This document shows positions 33,894 through 46,429 of a DNA stretch of 64,000 bases, piece by piece (the first letter of the stretch is position 1; the number at the start of each line of letters is the position of its first letter). Source of the stretch: Absidia repens. Taxonomy: Eukaryota; Mucoromycota; Mucoromycetes; Mucorales; Cunninghamellaceae. The stretch spans positions 1 through 64,000 of the forward strand of contig MCGE01000003.1 in the NCBI GenBank assembly GCA_002105175.1, in the 5' to 3' direction. The notes under the pieces are model-generated. The model saw only the letters and a program-made list of their open reading frames with translations. It searched no databases and was not told where the DNA came from. A program made the translations under genes and the position numbers.

Positions 33894-35101
33894 GCTGACT
33901 TTTTTTAATAGTTGATCGAAATATAGGTATAGATAGAAAAAAAAAAAGAAAAAAGAAAGAAAAAAAAAAAAAAAAGAAAAAGAAAAGAGAAAAAGGAAAG
34001 TGCGACAATAAATAATCGCGGGAGGGCGCGGTACGAAAAAAATGGCATGGAATAATAGCGTCAAACGGAGTAGCTGCCTTTAAACAGCAATCGGACCACC
34101 ATAATGTCAATGATAAGAGGTAAAACTCGCACATAAATGAAATACCATCAATTTGAGTTATTTTATTGGCATACAAAGATGAAAATATTGCTGTGGAAAT
34201 CCCCCCATACACCTTCAATGTCCAACATGGGTATTTCTGGCAAGAAGTGCGACTTTAGTAAAAAAAAACCCCCCCCTCCACCGAATATGATAAGTATGAT
34301 GTTGTTGAACAACAAGGATTGAGTCCACAAAAAATGCTTGTGATTTTTTATAACATACTTGGATAACAAACTTTCAACCACGAAATATGATGCTGAATGT
34401 GAGAAGGAACGAAATTGCATGGTTGCTTGTTGCTGTGTTTTATAAATAAATAAAACGTCTTTTGAGTATTATTTGAACTTGATGGGTTTTGGCTGAAGAG
34501 CCGAGGAACCGTAGCAAAAAGACCAAAAAATAGGAATATTATGCAGTTACTTAACCAAAATAAAGTACCATTATTTCGAGCATCGTTAATGTGGGTCCCT
34601 GCTGTTATCAGACGAGTCACCTCCAGAAAAAATAAAAAAGGAGCCGAAGTGATCTCTCAATTTTTTTTTTTTTTTTTTTTTGCCCAGCAAAGCCTACGCA
34701 CAATGTTTAAGAATATTACCAGCACAAAGCGCAATCCATATCCCTCTGACCTTAAGGCGCAGAATGACATAAGTACTGACATACAGTAAAATCACATGCA
34801 GAAAAAACTCAATTTTGCAGAGCGCATTCTTTTCTCCAATTCCTTGAAAATGTTTGTTAATTTCAAGTCATGCACCTTCAGTACTGTACAGTGAGTATAA
34901 TGCTCGGAACAAGCATGCATATTATTCTGGCATGAACGGTAATATCAAAACAACAGAGAAGATCGGCAATCATGTCGCTCTGTTCCTTGATCTTGCACGA
35001 ATGATATCGACGGAGTTGTAAATTATTTTCATGTTTGCTTCCAATGAATTATTTTTGTTTTTCTTTTTATTTGCCTTCCGCTTATATTTCTTCCATCCAT
35101 C
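33894..35101. promoter_or_regulatory. Divergent PFK/SRP14 intergenic region
   Basis: 1.2 kb. Next to PFK is a purine (GA/A)-rich leader (33930-34000). A T run lies at 34662-34681 and a GTACTGTACAGT-type palindrome at 34880-34892. No gene was recognised; small ORFs look random. Confidence 0.55.
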
Positions 35102-35719
35102 ATGAAGGAATTTGATCCCATTACGGTAAACTGCGAAATAATTAAAGAGGACTACGTTTATTTATTTTGAAAACTTATGAGTCTATTATTATTTACTCAA
35201 TCTATTTTGTTTTTAACCTTTCTAGTTCACGGTCGAACTGGGGAAATTGTACGAACTCTCCAAAACGTCAGGCAATGTCTCTGTCACTATGAAAAGGAGT
35301 AAGTGGAAAGCTTCTCTCAAGATAAATGTGCTCTCTTCTTGCGTATGTTTAACTAATTTTTCATTTTTAGTGAACGCACGTCGACTAAAATTGCTTCGGA
35401 AGGTGAAGAAAACACTGCCAAAGGGAGGTGAACTCGTTGTCGAGGGAAAATCAGACAAATACCCAACCATTGTACGAGCGACATACAAGGATACAAAGAT
35501 CAGCACTATTGTAAGTAAACTTGGTGAACAAATCAGTGACGAAGGCAAAACGATCAGCGCCTAACTTCGGGGTTTGCTTGATCTTTATTATTCTAATAGG
35601 TGGCTCCTGATGATTTCAATAAATTCCAATCGTCTTTTGGTACTATTATTCGTGCCTATATGGATACTCTCAAGAAAAAGGAACGTAGCAAGAAAGTCAA
35701 GAAACCAAAGACCAACTAG
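35102..35719 (+). CDS. SRP14: Signal recognition particle 14-kDa subunit (SRP14), 118 aa
   Basis: Exons 35102-35125, 35226-35298, 35371-35510, 35600-35719; the sum is 119 codons with TAG. The product reads MKEFDPITFTVELGKLYELS, KTSGNVSVTMKRMNARR, LPKGGELVVEG, PTIVRATYKDTKISTIVAPD, NKFQSSFGTIIRAYMDTLKK and a Lys-rich tail. This matches SRP14 (human: SGSVYITLKK, ISTVVSSKEVNKFQ, LLRANMDGLKK). SRP14 with SRP9-type partners binds the Alu domain of SRP RNA and slows translation elongation during ER targeting. Compared with the human protein, the segment before LPKGG carries a basic RRLKLLRKVKK insert. The ATG exon codes only eight residues. It is divergent from PFK. Confidence 0.92.
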
Positions 35720-36012
35720 TGAACCAATCCTCCCTCCATTTACCTTGTATATAGTTATAGTTCAGACTCCCCTAGTCAATGTAGTCTAGCTTCACCACTT
35801 TTCTTTCTATATTATTTAGTATTTAATTCAATAAAAATATTCTACACCTATTATCTTCTTTGCTTTTTTTTTTTTTTTTGGGACGAATGATTTTATTAAA
35901 TAGATGAAGTATGTTTGCAGTTGAATAGCTTATTATGCTACTTGGTGCTATGATTTGAGATCTTATCCACGGATTATACCTTAAACACTGCATTGAGCGA
36001 ATCAAAGCGATG

Positions 36013-36091
<79 letters not shown>

Positions 36092-36810
36092 TGGTATCAA
36101 TAAATTCAAATCTATTAGAGCAACATTGGTCTTCTCTATGTATGCATTTGACATCATCTAGATTTTATTGTCTTCGGGGTATCATAAAGTACAATAGTAA
36201 AGGAGGGTTTTCTGTGTCTGACTAAATAAGAGTAGGGGTAGGCTTCTGAACACATGAGAATTGAGACCATAGACTGGCATACAAACTTTGTCTTTGGAAG
36301 AGAGATCTCCAAATATCACTTAAGAACTATAAATGGTACGCTATAAACTTTTGAAGGTATTAATTAAAGACATATAAGGTTTTGTTTTATTATAGAGTAA
36401 ACATAGAGCAAAATAAAAAAGGATAGTGATTAATTCTACAATGAGTGGAAATCTATTCTACAGTATAAAATGTATGGGGTATGCTGTTCTATAGTGTAGG
36501 TGTGAGTTATTCTGCGGTTTATGACAAACAATTTCACAATGAAGGGTGAGTGCAAAGGCATCGTTGCAGTTGCATCATGAGAAGTGAACCGTCCTAACTT
36601 CATTGTTAAATGATGGCTGGTTCTTTCTCATGAGACGAGAACTACCATACCAAGTAGAAACACGTAAACAACGACTTGCTCAGCGAATGGAAAAGGAATA
36701 ATTTAGATAACTTACAACTAAAACATGGGACAGCAACTAAAATCAGGAAACTACCATATTGATGTTGTATAGGGTTGATTGCTATAAAATAGAAAAACAA
36801 AAAAAAAGCA

Positions 36811-37420
36811 TTTCAAATCCCGCCCACGTGGATTGTTATTTACTCCAATTTTTTTGGCTCTCTCTTTTCATTTTCTTTTTTTCTTCACCATTCAACTTCT
36901 TTGATGTTATGTTGGACTTATATTAGCGTTAGGACTAGTTTAGAAGGGTTTTCAGCTCAGGGATTACAACATTCATGGGGAACCCCTTTCATTTTGGATC
37001 CACAATTTAGAACGACAATCAGTTGATTCCGGAAACCCTCATTAGCTTAGTTTGGCGTTAGTTTACCATAGTTTTTATCTACATTTGAATAAAATATGTC
37101 TCTTTTTACTTGCTTGAATGAAAATTGTCCCATTAGTTTTTTTATGACTTGCACAAGTGATTCCTTTGTACCATCTCCCCATGAGATTAGTATTAACAAT
37201 TACTGTGCTTCAATGACAAAAGTCCTTTATTGCCTTTCTCATGTCTCGTAAAGTGTATTAGATTTCAATTTTTATACTTACAACCGCTCCTTTATATTCT
37301 TGTTGACTGTTCTTTAAATCTCTTACTAAACTTCCTCATGCTCCCTCCATTAGCTCTCTTGTTAGAATGAACCTCATGCTTTTAGTTTAGTGTTGCCCAT
37401 ATTACTTCGCTTCAATAAAA
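36811..37420 (+). repeat. Dispersed repeat family, copy 3
   Basis: Plus-strand copy with head TTTCAAATCCCGCCCACGTG (36811-36830), TTAGGACTAGTTTAGAAGGG, TTTCAGCTCAGGGATTACA (36949-36968), CATGGGGAACCCC and AATAAAATATGTCTC. Its left flank (36270-36800) is similar to 19200-19730, suggesting that the mobile unit is larger than the core. Confidence 0.75.
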
Positions 37421-38449
37421 TATGTTTTTTTTTTTTTTTTTTTTTTTTGCCCCTTCTCTCTCACCCATTAGATAGTACCAAAAGTCATTATTGTACTTAT
37501 ATTTGGAGTCACTTTTCAAGCACCTACTTTTTAATTTACTCACCATGATTACTTCTCCATTAAGAACCCCATCGACTGTTGGCAACTTCAGTGAATTTAA
37601 AAGAAAATAAGAACCTATTCCTGGTCGATTGGTCATACTGACGATGGCAGAATGGTTTCATGCATTTATCCCGAGTTTTCTGTTTACCCCCCCCCTGAGT
37701 GACGGACCTGCGGTTCTAGGTTACTTAATATGAAGCGTCACCCTATTTTCGCTTTACCATGTAGAAATCAATCTAAGCCGTTCTGACTTTATATGATGTA
37801 TTATATTCTTCACAGGGCTTGATACACTACACCTATTTAGTTCTTTTTTTATTATTGCATATTGTATAATGAAAAACAAACACAAATAAATTAAGCAAAT
37901 GGTAGTTGATGCCCATGGGACTACTCATCAAAGTGTGAAATGGTGAAGACGTCAATACTCAGCCTATTTTTAATTTCATTTTCATACACATAGAGAAGTT
38001 GATCAACAGAACATTGCGAATGATGGGAAACCTTTTTGTATGGGCAGGAAAAAAATAAATAGAATGAGCGTTGACATCTCCGGTATTTCATCAATTGGTG
38101 AGCAACTCTTGAAGTCTAACTGACTTTTTAGATTTTTGATGTCGTTGTTTCTTTATTATACCGTATAGTGAAAATAATGGACTGGATATATATTGTAAAA
38201 TATGTCCAGTTTAGTGTAGGCTTTAATATTTAATAGTGAGGACTGCGCTAATGGCAGAGTCTAAATTTATTTAAATGATTGGTAAAGCAAATATGAATAA
38301 TATTTGGCATCCGTGACCAAGTAATGCCAACTAGTTACTGAAAAAAGAATCGCAATAACAACTTTGCATACTATATAATGAGTCTGAGGATAGTTAAGAA
38401 AAAGTCATGAAAAACATATACACAGCACTAAACTAAAGATGCAGGATTC

Positions 38450-39014
38450 ATTGTGACAATGAATTTATTAGAGGGAGCATGAGGAAGACTAGCGGAAGAT
38501 TTGAATAATGATTAGCGCTAATCTAAATGGACAATTGTAAACTGGGATCTAATATACTCTACATGATATATATTTTTTTTTAAAAAAAAACTAAAGGGAC
38601 GTCTGTTATTGAAGGTATTGAAGCAAAGCAACAACCAACACTAATCAAAGGGGGGGATGAGGGTCGTAAGGGATCTATTGCACAAACATGAGAGAAAATA
38701 ACGAGACATTTTTCATTAAAGAAAATAGACAGAAATGTATTTTATTCGGATATAGATACAAACTATGGACAAACTAAAACTAAGCTAAACTAATGGAGGC
38801 CAAAAAGCCAGCTGATGGGGTGTCTTCAGATCCTAGTTCCCCATGCATGTTGTAATCCCTGTTATGAAACCCCTTTTAAATTAGTCCTGACACTCATCTA
38901 AGTTTACCACAACCCAAAAGGATCCACGATTGTGATGAATCAAGGAAAGGAAAGGAAAAAAAATAAAAACTAAAAAATGGGAGTAAATAAATATTCACGT
39001 GGGCGGAATTTGAA
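38450..39014 (-). repeat. Dispersed repeat family, copy 4
   Basis: Minus-strand copy ending in TTCACGTGGGCGGAATTTG (38995-39013). Blocks TTCCCCATGCAT, TAATCCCTG, AAATTAGTCCTGACACTCATC and AAACTAAGCTAAACTAATG are seen. It faces copy 3 in inverted orientation with the head motifs outward. Confidence 0.75.
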
Positions 39015-39285
39015 ACGTTTTTTTTCGTCCATTACCGAAGGTATCGGTCATGATGAGAAAAATATATGTGGTTTATAAAAAAACAAAAAAGGTGGCAAAT
39101 ACAAAAATAGGTTGGAAAATATATTTTATTAGTTTGAATTGGATACAAATACAAGTGTTGATGATAATAATAATGATAAATATATAAGGATAGAAGAAAA
39201 AATGTACACAAAGAAATAAAATAGATAACTAAATAAAACAAATGGAATACTATACTAATATATAAAATAGAAGGGTGCTAAAATA

Positions 39286-42200
39286 CTAAGAGCCAAACCA
39301 AGTTTCCCAGCTGTTTTGATTATTTGTTTCGGCAGGTTCGTCATTGCTGTTGAGTAGATCAGAGACTCGAGTCACACCCGTTGGAGAATTTGCTGAAACT
39401 GGATCCGTTGGGTTACGATTGGAAGTAGTATCGGAGGGATGGTGATACCTTTGAGGCCCGTTCATATGATGCACTGCTGTCGCTGGCCCATTGCTGTTGT
39501 AAGGTGTCATATATGGTGCTGTTCTATCGTTGTCGTATGGTGTAGCATAATCCGTAGAACCTGATTCAGGAGATCGGGTCGATGATGATACCGATGGATT
39601 AAAATACCCAGAGCGGGGGCCAGCAGGTGGATGATACATTGGTGAATCCATTGATTTGTTGAAAGCTTGCGTTGTTGATGGCAGACGAGCGGACAAAGGG
39701 GGTACGTGATCGTCAAAAGATGTTCCCATCGGTGGCATAATTTGAGGGTGTTCAGATTTATTGCTAGTGTTATGAGAAGTTGTTGATGGTATTGCGGGCG
39801 TTGTTGTCGATAGGGATGGTGCCATTTGTTGAATGCCGCCTTCTCGTCGGTGTACCACTTGATCCAATCGCATTTTTTCCTCATTGTTCTGGTAAAAGTT
39901 CCTGACTTGAATGGCGGTTTTCGACTTCATAGCATTGGCTATTCTTGCCCAATCACGCCCAAACATTTCCAAATGATGTACAAATTCACCACGTTCAGAC
40001 ACAGACCAGTACGATGAGTTTGTACCACGCTTTGTTACCTCAGATGTAGTACGTTTGCCACCAGAAGCTGTCGCGTTATTTCCACGTAGTGCCGGGCTTG
40101 CATCATCACCAACACCAACACCAGTCCATTCGTCGTTCGTTCCTGTCGAGTCCATTTTTCCAGATACTGTCCTTGCACGTCGCCGCCCTTTTGATTGTGT
40201 TGAGCCATGCTGAGAAAGTTGTCCAGAAATTGCTTCATTAGCCATGAGAGAGGTTCTCGGTGACGATACTGATGGCGATAACGAAGGTGACGGTGTTGCA
40301 TCCATAGGATAATCACGATTACCACCCATTTGAAAGAGTCCAACTAGCGCTGCTGCTGCGTCTTCTTCTTCCGCTTTCAATCCAGTTGATCTACTGTCTT
40401 CTGTCATGAGGGTGTTGCTGATTGAGGGGCCAGAAGCCATGGATGGATTTGTAGTCACTGACTTGGTTGCTGTTGTAGGCGAGGAGGCCACCATGTCGGG
40501 AGTCCCAGAATAGTCACTATCCTCTTCACCAAAGGCATTGGGGCCATATTTGCGTTTATGATTGAAGTAAAAATTGCGGCACTGGTCATCTGTCTTACTG
40601 CCCACCTTTTCAGAAACCTTGATAAAATCACGACCGAGCAGTTTGAAGGCTTCCACAGCTGCGTACTTGTCCTTGTCCGTCCATTTTGCTGTTGTTGTGT
40701 TCGATGCATTCGAATCAGGTTGTCCATTGTTTTCCAAAGCATTGCTGTTGTATGTAGTGGTTGAAGATCGATTTTGAGATTGTTGCGCTTGTTGTAATAG
40801 CTTTTCGGACTTCGTGGTTGATTTCGTCGGCGCTACATCATCCATAGATTCGTCAGGGAAAACCAGGCCAGTGTCCTGTATGCTTGTAACTGAAGGTCGT
40901 GGTGATCTTCCTTTTCGTTTACCAAGTTTTCGTTTCACTCCAGTGTCACCATAACCAATCACACCGGAATCGTCGTTACTTGCTGCTGTTCTACTTGTAG
41001 CACTAGAGTTGGAAGCAGGTCGTTTCGATTTGCGTCGTTCGGCCACACTTTCCCAATACATATTTCCTTCCTCCAGTTCCCGCAATTCCTTGGTTTTCGT
41101 TTCGGATTGCTCCTTGGCTTTTCGAGAGACCTGTGCTTGACCAATATCCGCCATCAGTGCCGACCCTTTACTCTTGCCCTTGCGTGCGCTTGCTGAGGTA
41201 TCACCCGTTGCCCGTTTGATAGCCGCCGCTAGTCTTTCCCGTCGTCTGTTCTTGCCACGTTTCCCTTTTCGCATCAGTGCTTTGAAATCGATCTTGGTCT
41301 TTTTCCGATAATAAAAGAGGACACATTGAGGGGCAGTCTTGGTTCCAACAGCAGCAGCAACCTTTTCAAATTGCTTTGGGTATTGCATATAACTTTCCAT
41401 AAATGTGGTCATTTCCTGAGGAGTCCATATATCTTCCGTTTCGTTCCCAGTATGATAATAGACCAATGGATTTTCCACCAAGCCACTACGATCGTCATAA
41501 GTGCGCGCCCGTTCCTTGACATCCAGAATCATAGGTGGAATTGTTGCTGTCGTTTTCTTGGCACGTAGTTCCGGATTCCGCATTTCCGCACTTTCCAACG
41601 ATTGTATGATTTCCAACAGCTCAGCTTCAGACCGTGCCGCATCCGAGGTCCAGGCGCCTTTGCCACCACCACGTCCAAAAGGTGTCATCGCCCCATCTTC
41701 ACTGAATCGAAGTGCATCATGGTTCCCGGTGAATATAACGCCGTCGACATATTCTTCTGGTTCTTCCTCGACACCACCACGACTACGTCTTGTCGATGAT
41801 CTATAGCCACCGCCACCATATCGATCGGATCCTCGACGTTCTTGAGCCCGCATTCGGTCGAGAGCCATGTTCTTGTTCTTCCATTGATTGTGGATTTCCT
41901 TAAATTCACGTTTGAGTCGCCGTTCTTTTTGCTTGAGCTGTTTACGCCTGTATGCCAAATACGACGCCATGGGTAGCTTCAGCTTGTTCAATCGTGAGAT
42001 GTTCCTTTGGTAGCATGGATAATCCTGTAACTTGTCATAAAGAGGAGCAGACCATTTTGTTTCATCCGACCAATCACGCCCATCATCAGGTTTGCCTTGC
42101 CAGCCCCCCATCATAGTTGCACTCGCCTTGGCTAAACGTTGGTTGTCAGATATGATCACAGCAGAGAGAGCTTCTTCATCATTGTCACCGTTGGTTCGTA

Positions 42201-44855
42201 TTTGATCCATCAAGAGTTGGGGTCGTCTCCGCATAATGGTCGAATCGTTGAATGGAATGTTTTGTATATCCGCCATTGGTTGGCTTCCTTCGCTGATCAC
42301 TTTGAGAGCTTGTTTCTTGGCTGCTTCTTCTTCAGTATCGTCGTCATCATCTTCGTCTTTGGTATCGAGTGGTGACGGTTCCAATTTCAATGAGATTGAG
42401 TCCTGTCGCTGTTGTCCTTCATCTTCTTGCTGTTGTGCTGCAATGCTCTTGGAGTCTGCTTCACGCTTGTTGATTTGTTCCAGCATAGTCTCATACTTGG
42501 TGATATCATTTTCAATTTCGTCGATCCGAGATACAATTTGTTGTTGAGACAAGACAGTTTCTGATTTGACTTTGCTGACCTGAATAGGTTCGGTGTTTTC
42601 CTTGCTGTCTTCCATCGTTGATGATGATGATGGTGATGATGATCGCTGACGAGGAGGTTCATTGAGTTTCAATATAGAGGGGTCTGCAGCTGAAAGGTCT
42701 GATTCGATTTTGACTCGAGTCGATGTTGCTGCTGGACGCGCTGAAGTATCCTCTGTTTTGCTGGAGTCGACTTGAGTTATTGGTGGCGAACGTTCCGATT
42801 TCGCTGACAATGCTTTTGATGATTCAATTTCCAAAGATACTGGTACTGACTCTGGCACTGATGGTGTTGTCGTTGACGTGATAGTACTGTTTAGAGAGTC
42901 CATTGGCTCTATGGGTAGTTCAGTGGATGAAGGGAAGACTACGGAAGTTGCCGATCGAGATGATAAAGGTGGAGAGGCTGATGGTGGTGTTGGTGCATCA
43001 ATTTCCATTGATTCGCTTTGCAAGTTGTCGTCTGGTGAGATATCAACATGTAAGGCATCCTTGTCATCATTTTCCATTGCCTGATGATGAGATGTCATAG
43101 TATCCCGCTGATCAAACGTTTCGTCTTGATTATCATCTAAATCGACGACAACAATATCAATATATTAATTAATCATTTCTCCATTCCAATAACTGCCGCT
43201 TTTTTTCAAGTTACCTGATTTGCAGGAGTCCATAGTTTTTGTTTCATTATCATCCTTTTCTTTGCCAGATATTGCTTCTAAAGTAAAACAAATAAACACA
43301 TCTAGTGAGACTGATGTCCTCTTCAAGGTAATACAAAGAACGTGATATCTAAACTCCTATATCTTTATTACCTAGTTGACTGGGACCGAGTTTTGTTGTT
43401 GGTAGTTCCAATTTTACGTGGTCAGCTACAAATAAAAAGAATAAAAAAATATTAGTACTTTGCTGCCCTTGATATATATACATATATATATAGTCAATGA
43501 TAACGTACCTGGAATGCTGTAATCGGAGCCACGATCGCCAGTATCATAGTCGTCGAGCTTTGTATCGGTAGATTTGCTGTCATCTTTGGAAGAAGAAGAA
43601 GAGGTAGGTCCCATCGTTCCATAAGCCATCTTTCCAATAGCATCCCTTTCACGGTCCCGTTCTCGACTAGTCGGTCGCCAACCTGGTGTGTTGCGGTCTG
43701 TTGTAATATTTCCACCACTAGCAGTTGTTGTAGGACGAGATGGTCTGTTTCGATACCGATCGAATTCGATGGAGGAACCTCTTGACATGGGTCGATAAAA
43801 GTCACGATCTTCAAATCGATCTCTGCTGTCACGGTCATAGTAGGAATAGGCACCACCAGGGGAGGAAGGTTCACGATCTCTGCCACTACTGCCACCGCCG
43901 CCGCCGCCGCCAGGTCGATAAGAGTCGCGGCCAAAAGGAGCAGGAGGATAGCCAGATGTTGCTGGAGGACCGCCAGTATAGCCAGGACTATCATAGCGAC
44001 TTTCGCGCATACCATACCTAAATAATATTAAAAAAAAAAACCAAGGTATTGAAAATGTAAGTTCTCGTATTGCAGTTGTTATTGCTGACGTTGTTGCTTA
44101 CCCATCACGATCACGATTTCGTCTATCAAAGTCACGCCGACGGTCATCATCACGATAACGACGATCTCGGTCCCAGTCTCGTTCTCGTTCTCGCCAATCA
44201 GCATATCTCGACGTGTAGCTATCGGAAGGTATGATTGACTTGTCTTCCTTGGATTTCGTTGATATAGGTGATGATCGTTCCGCACTGCCTATAGTACAAG
44301 GAAACGAAAACAAATGATATGTATCAATGAATCTATTCTTTATGTATTCGGTGTTTGTCGTGAATGGTTTACCTTCACGGCGCAAAGATGTTGATGACGA
44401 AGGTTTATTGAAGTCCCTCGGTAGATTGGAGGGCCCGTAGTGATGAGGAGGAAGAGGTAGAGGTGGGGGTGGTTCGTCTCGATAATATGGTGAGTATCTG
44501 GTATCCCTAAACAAAAGAGAGAAGAAGGCAATGAGATCAAAGTATTCAAGATTGTTGATATAAATATAATGTCGATATTCACTTACCTTCCACGCATATA
44601 TCTATCATCACGCATCGCTAGCTTGGAGCGATCCCTTTCCCTTTCCCTTTCCCGTTCCCTGTCCCGTTCCCTGTCTCGTAATTCCCAATAGTCGTCAATT
44701 GCTGCCGTCATTCCGCTTCGTGGTCGATAACCGTAAGAATCATATCTGGAAGGAAATCGTGGAGGATAACGTCCGTCGCTAAATGGTGGAGACCTTGAAC
44801 GTGACGGAGATCTAGAGTGTGTACCCCGTGAAGAAGTTGAGCCGGTTGCACTCAT
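39286..44855 (-). CDS. Snt1/NCoR-like corepressor with three SANT domains, 1688 aa, 7 exons
   Basis: Exons (minus): 44587-44855, 44373-44506, 44102-44288, 43509-44017, 43372-43425, 43215-43277, 39286-43136; the sum is 1689 codons with stop. The N-terminal 400 residues are Arg/Asp/Glu/Ser/Tyr-rich with RERERERERDR-type runs and a Gly run. There is a coiled coil before the first SANT (YRRKQLKQKERRLKREF). SANT 1 is near residue 974 (IWTPQEMTTFMESYMQYPKQ), SANT 2 near 1222 (WTDKDKYAAVEAFKLLGRDF) and SANT 3 near 1447 (YWSVSERGEFVHHLEMFGRD). A basic block (RKGKRGKNRRRERL) follows SANT 1. SANT 1 with its preceding region resembles the deacetylase-activating SANT of NCoR/SMRT and yeast Snt1, a scaffold of the Set3 histone deacetylase complex. 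The family is clear; complex membership is inferred. An ATG at 44918 would add 21 hydrophobic residues from the leader and is not preferred. Confidence 0.88.
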
Positions 44856-45274
44856 GAATAGAAATATAAAGCAATAGTAGTAATAATGTAGTGGTAGTAA
44901 ATATATCAGGAAACGCAAAAGGTAAATAAATAAATAAAAAGAATAGGGAAATAAAAAATAAATAGTAAGAGTACAATAACAAAATGTCGGACGTTTAAAT
45001 CAAGTGACGCCAGGTTTTTGAATGCTTGAAACACCACAAATGGCAATCCATAATATTCATGGGCACAATGTTCTTTTCATCACACCAGTCTGTTTTCTTT
45101 ATTTCAAAAATATGTAAATAAAAAAAGACGATAAATATATATAAATATAAATCAATATAAAAGAAGGATGAATTATTTTGTAAAATGAGATGATAGTAAA
45201 AAAAAAAGGAAGGGTAATCAATAAAATGAAATGGAAATATACTAAAGAATAAACCAAAGGAAATTCAAACCAGT
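44856..45274. other. Intergenic between Snt1-like and tropomyosin genes
   Basis: 419 bp: the leader and promoter of the Snt1-like gene and the 3' end of tropomyosin (both minus). AT-rich with (AAATA)n-like runs (44920-44960). No gene seen. Confidence 0.6.
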
Positions 45275-46082
45275 TTACAATTCGTCGAATTGGCGACCAA
45301 GTTCATCCAGTTCAGCCTTGGCTCGTTGGTACTCTTCAAGAGTTTCTTCATGCTTGGCTTCCCGTTCTTCAATTTCTTTCTGTAAACTGTCCACCTTGCG
45401 TTCAGCTTCTTCAGCTTTGAGGTCAGCTTCATTGAAACTATAATATAAATAATAATAATAATAAAATAGTAAGTATTTCATTCCATCCATACCAGGAAGC
45501 GCCTGGTCATTCAATCAAACCCGTTTCATGTGTCCTTTCTCGTCATGTCTCGTCATAGATACACGTAAACGCTCAAACACACACATACACACTCCTATCA
45601 CTCTATCCCCCCGATCCCTTCCCCTCTCTTCCTCCTCCTCCTTCCCTTCGTTCTACCCCCAATCCTCGAGGTCGCTCTTCCAGTTCCTTATTATCATCCA
45701 CATAGACCGTTATATTGTATCCAAGGTCTCTCCTTTTTTTCCCACACAAACAACTTACTTTGTAGAAGTGGTCTTCAATTGGCCTTCGGTCTTTTCCAAC
45801 TGCTCTTCCAAATTCTTGATACGGATTTGAAGAGAGAGAAGTTCATGGTCCTTTGAGGTATGCTCAGATTCCAGTTGCTTGACCTTGACTTCGAGTTCAT
45901 CGGCACGAGCAGTGGCTTCATCAGCTTCCGCGCGCAGGGAGTTGAGTTTCTAGAATGGAGATTTCCGGCACAAAAAGAAAAACCAACCCAAGTCAGTAAA
46001 AAGAAAAGTGCAGATGGAAGGGGGGAAAATATGGCATATTTTGAAGTACTGATTTAATACTTACTTCCTTGAACTTTTCCAT
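45275..46082 (-). CDS. Short fungal tropomyosin, 123 aa, 3 exons
   Basis: Exons (minus): 46065-46082, 45759-45949, 45275-45437; the sum is 124 codons with TAA. The whole chain is an uninterrupted heptad coiled coil: MEKFKEKLNSLRAEADEATA, RADELEVKVKQLE, IRIKNLEEQLEKTEGQLK, FNEADLKAEEAERKVDSLQK, AKAELDELGRQFDEL. Both ends match fungal tropomyosins (S. pombe Cdc8: MDKLREKINAARAE, TDVKAEHFERRV, AELDEV), which bind and stabilise actin cables and contractile rings. Fungal tropomyosins are usually 161 or 199 residues; this one lacks about 38 residues from the middle, close to one actin-binding period of about 40. The second intron (45438-45758, 321 nt) is longer than neighbours and sits at the gap, but no coiled-coil exon is visible in it. 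The first exon codes only six residues. Confidence 0.85.
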
Positions 46083-46338
46083 GTTTGTGTTTTGTAAAAG
46101 AAGAAGAGAAAGAAAAAGGTAAAAAAAAAAAAAAAAAAAGTCGGGGCCGCAGATAAAAGAAAAAACTTCGCAAGTATAAAAACGGTGTTTCAATAAAATC
46201 ACATGGGCTATAAATAGAAGGGGCCCATTTAACGTGTGTTCCTATTTTTCAAGAGCAATATATAAAGTGTTCATGGATCAACCGGTCGCCCCCTTTGCTT
46301 TTGACTTGCCGTCAAATCAGTTGTCGAGATATCTTGAT

Positions 46339-46372
<34 letters not shown>

Positions 46373-46429
46373 GAGGCAATGGAAAGACAAAGATACTGTG
46401 CTGAAAAGTTTATTGACTGATAAGATATA
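46083..46429. other. Tropomyosin upstream region
   Basis: 347 bp. An A run lies at 46121-46139 and a 31-nt pure A run at 46341-46371. It is the likely promoter and leader of tropomyosin (minus). No gene seen. Confidence 0.5.

Larger units (their letters stand above)
35720..39285. other. Repeat-rich gene desert
   Basis: 3.6 kb without a recognised gene. There is a 76-nt pure T run at 36015-36090. A left-extension repeat segment lies at 36270-36800, dispersed repeat copy 3 (plus) at 36811-37420, and copy 4 (minus) at about 38450-39014. Between the two arms is about 1 kb of unique AT-rich sequence (37450-38450) with no ORF over 60 codons. A C-run (CCCCCCCCC) is at 37687-37695. Confidence 0.65.

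Noticed and set aside
44856..44918. Upstream ATG of the Snt1-like gene adding a hydrophobic 21-residue start
   Set aside because: It would put a signal-like peptide on a nuclear corepressor and lies in AT-rich leader; ATG at 44855 is preferred.
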